NCBI GenBank assembly: GCA_009700405.1
Contig: WLMD01000040.1
Location: 1-11,707 of the forward strand
DNA length: 11,707 bases
Direction of reading: 5' to 3'
Origin: Actinomycetota bacterium
Lineage (GTDB): Bacteria > Actinomycetota > Actinomycetes > Nanopelagicales > Nanopelagicaceae
The stretch's first letter is position 1. Every line of letters starts with the position of its first letter. Positions 6,581-11,707 of the stretch are shown here, one piece after another. Under the pieces are notes generated by a model. It saw only the letters and a program-made list of their open reading frames with translations. It was not told the origin of the DNA and did no database searches. Both the position numbers and the translations under genes were made by a program.

Positions 6581-6825
6581 TGATAACTATTTACTCGCGA
6601 CCAGGGTGCCATCTATGTGATGTTGCTGAGGATGTGCTGATTGGGCTTCAGGGCGAATTGGATTTCGACATGGAGCAAATCTCTATTGTCGGGGATCCAG
6701 AGTTAGAGTTGAAGTACGGTGAAGAAATTCCTGTAATTATGATTGACGGGCAACGACACGCTTTTTACCGAATTGATCCAGAACGCTTTAAAGCTTCCCT
6801 TGCGAAACATCGTCAGCGTCAATAA
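6571..6825 (+). CDS. Glutaredoxin-like thiol-redox protein (DUF836-type)
   Basis: This is an 84-residue cytoplasmic thioredoxin-fold protein. A beta strand (LITIYSR) leads into the redox motif CHLC at residues 13-16, followed by a helix. A cis-proline-type segment EEIPVIMIDG follows at 51-60, then a C-terminal helix. This is the short glutaredoxin-like family (DUF836) common in Actinobacteria. In mycobacteria a relative is, as I recall, near hemA; no redox-sensor or haem gene is seen here. The ATG at 6571 is fixed by an in-frame stop at 6553. The gene stands alone, divergent from the metalloprotease and overlapping the 3' end of the convergent helicase gene by 38 nt. The substrate is unknown; thiol-disulphide exchange is inferred from CxxC. 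Confidence 0.9.
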   Translation: MRNLITIYSRPGCHLCDVAEDVLIGLQGELDFDMEQISIVGDPELELKYGEEIPVIMIDGQRHAFYRIDPERFKASLAKHRQRQ

Positions 6826-8437
6826 TTTTGTACGCGTAGCCCTGTTCGGCAAGAAAACGTTGGCGATTCTGCGCGAAATCTTGATCGATTGTGTCTCTAG
6901 AAACGACCGAGTAAAAGCGAGCAGTCCGGCCATCAGATTTAGGTCTTAAAATTCGACCTAGGCGCTGTGCTTCTTCTTGTCGTGATCCGAATGCTCCTGA
7001 TACTTGAATAGCAACAGTCGCATCAGGCAAGTCGATAGAAAAGTTTGCAACTTTAGAAACCACTAGACATTTGATTTCTCCAGAGCGGAAAAGATTGAAG
7101 AGGCGCTCGCGCTCGTTAACTGGAGTGTCTCCTTTAATAAGTGGAACACCCAGAACTTCTGATAACTCGTCAAGTTGATCTATGTATTGACCAATCACCA
7201 AGACTTGATCATCTGCATGATGCTTTGCCAGCGCTTCGACAATTGTTCTCTTAGTTTTCGTTGTCGCGCATTGGCGATAACGGTTCTCTGGCTCAGCAGT
7301 TGCATACAGAAGTCTTTCGGCTTCGGTTAGCGTCACACGAACTTCGATGCATTCAGCTGGCGCTATGTACCCTTGTGCTTCGATTTCTTTCCAAGGGACG
7401 TCATATCGTTTTGGCCCGATGAGGGAAAATACCTCACCCTCTAATCCATCTTCGCGAACAAGTGTTGCGGTAAGACCTAAGCGTCTGCGAGATTGGATAT
7501 CGGCGGTAAAACGGAAAATTGGCGCTGGGAGCAAGTGCACTTCATCATAAATAATTAATCCCCAGTCATGGGTGTCAAATAAATCTAAATGCGCATAGAC
7601 GCCATTCTTCTTCTTGGTCATAACTTGATATGTAGCAATAGTGACTGGGCGAATCTCTTTCTTTGCACCAGAGTATTCGCCAATTTCATCCTCATTAAGA
7701 GTGGTGCGTTGCAACAATTCTTCGCGCCATTGCCTTGCTGCAATCGTATTAGTGACCAGAATCAAAGTTGTTGCTTGTGCATGTGCCATCGCGGCAGCGC
7801 CCACAATAGTTTTTCCAGCACCGCACGGAAGAACGACGACTCCAGAACCACCATGCCAAAAGCCCTCAGCTGCAAGCTCTTGGTAAGGGCGAATCTTCCA
7901 TCCATTTTGTACGAGTGAAATGTCATGGTGTTGCCCGTCGACATATCCAGCAAAGTCCTCTGCGGGCCAACCTAGGCGCAATAGCGATTGTTTGATGTGA
8001 CCACGTTGGCTGGGATGGACGGCGATAGTTTCTGCATCAATACGAATCCCAAGCAATGGCGCTATTTTCTTAGCTCGAATTACCTCTTCCAATACGGCAG
8101 TATCGGTTGTGATGAGAACCAAGCCATGCACTGGATCTGCTTCAAGGCGTAGTCGGCCATAGCGCGACATTGTTTCTGCAACATCCACCAAGATGGAATG
8201 TGGAACTGCGTAACGTGAATACTTTAGGAGAGTGTCAATGACCATTTCGGCGTCATGGCCTGCAGCACGGGCATTCCAGAGTCCCAACGACGTTAGTCGA
8301 TAGGTGTGAATGTGTTCAGGAGAACGTTCGAGTTCGGCGAAAGGCGCGATAGCTCTGCGACACTCAGTGCTTAAAACATGATCGATATCTAAAAGTAAAG
8401 TCTTGTCGCTTTGGACAATTAACGGTCCATCAGTCAT
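6788..8437 (-). CDS. XPB/ERCC3-type DNA repair helicase
   Basis: This is a 549-residue superfamily 2 helicase, expected to be a 3'-5' ATP-dependent DNA translocase of the XPB family. Residues about 5-125 are the XPB N-terminal domain, including EHIHTYRLTS. A damage-recognition-like segment precedes the motor. Motor motifs: Walker A LPCGAGKT (203-210, K209), DEVH (298-301), LTAT (322-325) directly followed by the XPB RED motif (R328-E329-D330), and motif VI QRLGRILR (491-498). The thumb-like insertion of archaeal XPB is not obvious. The ATG overlaps the stop of the upstream M20 gene in ATGACTGA, and no Shine-Dalgarno is seen, so translation is probably coupled. The 3' end overlaps the convergent glutaredoxin gene by 38 nt. 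The role of bacterial XPB is not settled; a DNA repair role is inferred from the family. Confidence 0.96.
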   Translation of the reverse strand: MTDGPLIVQSDKTLLLDIDHVLSTECRRAIAPFAELERSPEHIHTYRLTSLGLWNARAAGHDAEMVIDTLLKYSRYAVPHSILVDVAETMSRYGRLRLEADPVHGLVLITTDTAVLEEVIRAKKIAPLLGIRIDAETIAVHPSQRGHIKQSLLRLGWPAEDFAGYVDGQHHDISLVQNGWKIRPYQELAAEGFWHGGSGVVVLPCGAGKTIVGAAAMAHAQATTLILVTNTIAARQWREELLQRTTLNEDEIGEYSGAKKEIRPVTIATYQVMTKKKNGVYAHLDLFDTHDWGLIIYDEVHLLPAPIFRFTADIQSRRRLGLTATLVREDGLEGEVFSLIGPKRYDVPWKEIEAQGYIAPAECIEVRVTLTEAERLLYATAEPENRYRQCATTKTKRTIVEALAKHHADDQVLVIGQYIDQLDELSEVLGVPLIKGDTPVNERERLFNLFRSGEIKCLVVSKVANFSIDLPDATVAIQVSGAFGSRQEEAQRLGRILRPKSDGRTARFYSVVSRDTIDQDFAQNRQRFLAEQGYAYKIIDADDVSQGKL

Positions 8438-9497
8438 TAAGTAAATCCAATATGAAAGCGTGAAGGAAAGGTATGCGCTCTTCTAGTGCACTCACACTTG
8501 CCCACTCATTAAGTGCATGTGCGCCAGAACCAACGGCGCCCAGCCCATCAAGAACTTTCGCTCCCGCAGCAGCAGCGAAGTTTCCATCACTGGCGCCGCC
8601 TACTGCAGCGTGATCCAACGACATCCCTAATGACCGAGCAACTTTTTCTGCGCGTTCGTAGAGTTCTTTAGTCGAGCTCAATTCAAGAGGTGGACGATTG
8701 AGTCCACCTGATATTTCAATACGAGCTAACGGATTTGTTGGCGTAAAGGCACGGATCGCATTATCCAAGCGCACTAGATCTGCTTGAAGGAAAGATCGCG
8801 CATCAACATCTAGTGAAGCCAAATCAGGAACTGTGTTTGTTGTATTTCCAGAACGCAACAGCGTTGGAACCACTGTAGTTCCATGTGTTTTATCTTCTAG
8901 TGCAGCAAGCTGCAGGACAAGGTGTGCAATTTCAACAGTGGCATTAATTCCCTTTTCGGGCTCTAGTCCTGCATGTGCGGCAAGACCATGAACAGTGATG
9001 TGATACATCGCTGTTCCTTTTCGTCCAGTCTTAACTTTTCCATCAACTGCTGCTTCAAGTACTAAGACTGCTTTTGCTTTTCTAGAAAGCTCTTGAATGA
9101 ATTCCTTAGTTGTATCGCTACCGGTTTCTTCATCCGTTGTAGCGATGAGGGCAACAGAACCAGAAACATTCTGCATAGCAAAGAGCGCTTGGACGAATCC
9201 TGTTTTCATATCGAAGACTCCAGGTCCCCGGATGACATCTCCATCAACACTCCACAAAGGGGTGAACGACCCATGTGGCCACACAGTGTCCAGATGAGCC
9301 AGTAAAACGATCTCTGGATTTTTTGCGCCCCATGTAAATACTGGTCGGCCAAGAACGTCATTGATTTCGCCAGGGGTTCCTAGAACTTCGTTAGCAATTT
9401 CGCTGGCGAGTGTGATCACTGCCCTACATGCCTGGAGATCTTCGGTGGGAGATTCACATCGCACTAATTTTTCAAGGGCTTCAAGAGGCGTAATCAT
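8430..9497 (-). CDS. M20 family metallopeptidase (glutamate carboxypeptidase-like)
   Basis: This is a 355-residue cytoplasmic dizinc exopeptidase or amidohydrolase. All residues expected by comparison with carboxypeptidase G2 are present: H68 in AHLDTVWP with D70 behind it, the bridging D96 in GVFDMKTG, catalytic E123 and metal ligand E124 in TDEETGS, E148 as a ligand, and H327 near the C-terminus. The dimerisation (lid) domain is at about 155-265 (GRKGTAMYHITV, HGLAAHAG), and GGASDGN at 300-306 is conserved. The substrate cannot be told; hydrolysis of an acyl-amino acid, dipeptide or folyl-glutamate-like amide is likely. An in-frame stop shortly upstream makes the ATG at 9497 the first possible start. 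No Shine-Dalgarno or -10 hexamer precedes it. It follows the helicase-associated gene by 37 bp and overlaps the helicase gene by 8 nt, so all three form one operon. Confidence 0.95.
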   Translation of the reverse strand: MITPLEALEKLVRCESPTEDLQACRAVITLASEIANEVLGTPGEINDVLGRPVFTWGAKNPEIVLLAHLDTVWPHGSFTPLWSVDGDVIRGPGVFDMKTGFVQALFAMQNVSGSVALIATTDEETGSDTTKEFIQELSRKAKAVLVLEAAVDGKVKTGRKGTAMYHITVHGLAAHAGLEPEKGINATVEIAHLVLQLAALEDKTHGTTVVPTLLRSGNTTNTVPDLASLDVDARSFLQADLVRLDNAIRAFTPTNPLARIEISGGLNRPPLELSSTKELYERAEKVARSLGMSLDHAAVGGASDGNFAAAAGAKVLDGLGAVGSGAHALNEWASVSALEERIPFLHAFILDLLND

Positions 9498-9534
9498 GGG
9501 GTTAATTCTGTCGTATTTTTCATGATGGTGGGTC

Positions 9535-11707
9535 TCATAGTGGCGCTACTCCAGTAATACGCGGGATCCTGAAGGATTGCTCCTCGCCAGTCCCGTGATC
9601 GCGAGCAATCAGTGAGCCTGCAGAAATTCGAATGGGATCAATGATTCGATGTGTGGCTGAGCCATTGTTGTCGGCATAACCGATGGAAAGAGTTCTTTGC
9701 TCTTTAATGAATTTATTGAGAATCTCCAGAGTTTCATTTGCAGTAGTTCTGGGGAGCTCACCAAGAGCTTTCGATGCAATCTCTCGTAGAGAAGTTTGTT
9801 TATGACTGGAACGCTCTCCTGCTCGGATAGCTCTCATCGCCGCAGATAAAGTTTCATCGCTCAAAGCTTCAAGTTCTCCGATGATGCGTGGTGGTCTAGG
9901 ACGAGACTTCGCGCGATTAAGTTTTGGTCCAGCAAGAATTATTCCGGAGCCAGATTCAGCAGCTGGCATATAGCCCGCCTCGCGAAGTGTTGCTATCAAT
10001 TCATTTGCTTCATGATCGCAAACAAGGACCTCTGGAGCAATTCTGCGCAAGTTCAGTCCTTCGACTTTACGATCACTTAAAATTTGCGTGATAACACTGG
10101 GGTCTTCGCAACGAATGTAAGCCGTAGTGTTGCCAACTCGTAAACGGCCATGACGTTTGGCGACATCACCTATGAGGTAATCCAAAGGTTGCGGCATTTG
10201 CGTCTTAGATGTCTTCTTTAAGAAGTCTCGGATTTCTTCGCCGGTCTTGCCATGATCTAGTCCACGGCGGATTGATGCTTCACTGAATCGATAAACGGTT
10301 GCGCCACCACGACTTTCGATGTCAGCAATTGAATCAAGTACGCGCGCAACTTCTATTTCAAGCGGACCTGGAGCAATTGCAGTGTTGTCACTTTGAAGCA
10401 AGATGTGATCAACCGGCTTAGGCAGATCATGAGCAATTCCAAGGTCTGCGTCAGTGTTTAAAAATTGTTGGCCGTACTTAGAGAGAGCGCCCTGCCCTGT
10501 TATTCCAAGCCATTCTGCTTCACGCAGAGTCCATTGAACTAATTCTGTTTGCAATGTAGAGCTTCGCCTGGAAGGTGCTTTCCACTTTACTAAAGCAAGG
10601 AAGCTCTCAGAATCAGGCAACAGGTATGGGTTCTCGCGAAGTATTTCTAGTGTTTGCTTTCTGGTGCTGGCTGCGTTAACTCGATCTAATTCTGGTCCAA
10701 GGGCCGAAATATGTTTGGAATCTCCTCTTCCAACTAAACCACTGACTCGTGAAGTAATTAACCACAAAGATGCAATGGTTCTCCATCGAACTTCATGATT
10801 TTGAGTGAGCCATAAATCAAATGAGTGAGTTGGCAATATCTTGTCGTCTGCATCTATAACAACTAACCCTGCGAGAAAAACTAACTCTGAAATAAAAGCA
10901 GCGCAATTCTCGTCAACCCCGAGGTGCTCTGCAGCCGCCTTCAAATCTCTAACTCCGACTCCTCCAGCACGCAATGCACTTGGAGCTTCTTCTGACCAGA
11001 AGTTAAGAATCTCTTCACACCAACGAAGAATCGTGGCAACGTTTGCAATTGCAGCGCGATCAACAATCGCTTCTTTACCTTTACTTCCGCCCAGCACTGG
11101 CGGGTTAGGTTGAGGATTCTTGTGAATTTTCCCGCCGCGTAAATGAATCGCTACCTCACGAGGCAAAACGACAGTTCGTTGGTCGAGTGGAATTAAGAAA
11201 TTCTCTTTTAATAACCATGCAATTCCTGTGCCGGGATTTCGAATATCTCCAACACTGCCACGTGGCGGTCCCCAAGTGAGACGCTCTAAAATCTTCTTGG
11301 CCGAATCTGGAGCTTCTTCAAGTTTTGCGAATGAAAGTTTTGCTAATGACGATGGCCCAAGTCCCGCGGGCTCATTTCCTAACACTTCTCGTAATGAATT
11401 TGGCAGCCAGTAGCCCTTAGGCCCACCATAAATAAGTGCAAGAGCTAGTAGGTGAGGAATGACGAATTTCGCCGACGCATCCGTCAGCGCAATTATTTCT
11501 TTCTCGGTGAACGGTTCCTTTAAGGCAGCGCATGCTTCAAGCACTTGAAATTGCCACTCATTGAGCGAATCAATGGCGCGGGCCAAACTAGGCGAAGAAC
11601 TGGCTCGAATAGCTAGTGATGAAAATTCTGGCGGTACAGGGGAGACCAAATCCGGGCGCAGGGCGAAGAGAGCCAGCAGGGCCTGATCATCAAGGGCCCG
11701 CAAGTAA
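9535..11707 (-). CDS. Helicase-associated protein, XPB partner (5' end outside window)
   Basis: About 723 residues are visible; the frame stays open at base 11707. A TTG at 11703 could serve as a start, but a coding triplet (Tyr) precedes it and relatives carry a few more residues before LRALDD, so the gene is treated as 5'-partial. Numbering here starts at that TTG. Residues about 45-105 look like a winged helix (FQVLEACAAL, then FTEKEIIALT), and a second lies near 250-300. Residues 434-545 match the Helicase_C_3 domain (HILLQSDNT, then RHGRLRVGN) and are visibly related to the N-terminal domain of the XPB helicase encoded in the same operon. Residues about 660-722 resemble a WYL-type domain (LSIGYADNNG, then RIIDPIRI). 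There are no helicase motor motifs, membrane segments or signal peptide. It probably binds the XPB helicase or DNA. In Actinobacteria this family is, to my knowledge, usually encoded near XPB. Confidence 0.88.
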   Translation of the reverse strand, partial: YLRALDDQALLALFALRPDLVSPVPPEFSSLAIRASSSPSLARAIDSLNEWQFQVLEACAALKEPFTEKEIIALTDASAKFVIPHLLALALIYGGPKGYWLPNSLREVLGNEPAGLGPSSLAKLSFAKLEEAPDSAKKILERLTWGPPRGSVGDIRNPGTGIAWLLKENFLIPLDQRTVVLPREVAIHLRGGKIHKNPQPNPPVLGGSKGKEAIVDRAAIANVATILRWCEEILNFWSEEAPSALRAGGVGVRDLKAAAEHLGVDENCAAFISELVFLAGLVVIDADDKILPTHSFDLWLTQNHEVRWRTIASLWLITSRVSGLVGRGDSKHISALGPELDRVNAASTRKQTLEILRENPYLLPDSESFLALVKWKAPSRRSSTLQTELVQWTLREAEWLGITGQGALSKYGQQFLNTDADLGIAHDLPKPVDHILLQSDNTAIAPGPLEIEVARVLDSIADIESRGGATVYRFSEASIRRGLDHGKTGEEIRDFLKKTSKTQMPQPLDYLIGDVAKRHGRLRVGNTTAYIRCEDPSVITQILSDRKVEGLNLRRIAPEVLVCDHEANELIATLREAGYMPAAESGSGIILAGPKLNRAKSRPRPPRIIGELEALSDETLSAAMRAIRAGERSSHKQTSLREIASKALGELPRTTANETLEILNKFIKEQRTLSIGYADNNGSATHRIIDPIRISAGSLIARDHGTGEEQSFRIPRITGVAPL

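Noticed and set aside
6538..6612. Extension of the metalloprotease to an ATG at 6612
   Set aside because: It would put 42 nt of coding sequence over the divergent glutaredoxin gene and add about 25 residues before an otherwise normal signal peptide; the starts at 6537 and 6501 have better upstream signals.
1..11707. Mobile element, prophage, defence or CRISPR system
   Set aside because: I saw no transposase, integrase, direct-repeat array, toxin-antitoxin pair or other hallmark. The XPB helicase is a superfamily 2 enzyme but its motifs and partner point to the repair-type family.

Overview
The window looks like ordinary chromosome from a low-GC (mid-40s percent by eye), gene-dense actinomycete. 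The best guess is a freshwater acI-type lineage (Nanopelagicales, such as Planktophila or Nanopelagicus). This rests on the tiny actinobacterial ribosomal protein bS22, a proC–bS22 neighbourhood like that of mycobacteria, an XPB-type helicase next to its actinobacterial partner protein, and very short intergenic gaps. The lineage is inferred; no rRNA gene is present to test it. I see no tRNA, rRNA, CRISPR array, insertion sequence, phage gene or defence system.

Left arm (1-1835, minus strand): a cysteine-rich conserved protein of unknown function, followed after 26 bp by radA, whose 3' end lies outside the window. Middle-left (1897-4089, plus strand): proC, then directly abutting it a secreted beta-propeller-like protein, then the 32-residue bS22 gene. 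Centre (4102-6537, minus strand): a large secreted protein with a signal peptide, a leishmanolysin-like zinc metalloprotease domain, an FN3 domain and a C-terminal sialidase-like repeat domain. It diverges from a small CxxC glutaredoxin-like gene (6571-6825, plus strand) across a gap of at most 69 bp, which includes a near-perfect 19-bp palindrome over the glutaredoxin start codon.

Right arm (6788-11707, minus strand): a tight operon read from right to left. It holds a helicase-associated protein (5' end outside the window), an M20 metallopeptidase and an XPB/ERCC3-type DNA helicase. The helicase N-terminal domain and a segment of the helicase-associated protein are visibly homologous, which recalls the XPB–p52 pairing inside eukaryotic TFIIH. 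The M20 peptidase sits between them and overlaps the helicase gene by 8 nt.

Several genes (radA, proC, the glutaredoxin gene, the cysteine-rich gene and possibly the metalloprotease) have no Shine-Dalgarno sequence. Instead they have a TANNNT -10 hexamer 6 or 8 nt before the ATG, as expected of leaderless actinobacterial transcripts. This helps fix their starts. Most of the region is housekeeping; the points most worth a second look are the XPB/partner domain homology, the metalloprotease architecture and the propeller gene between proC and bS22.
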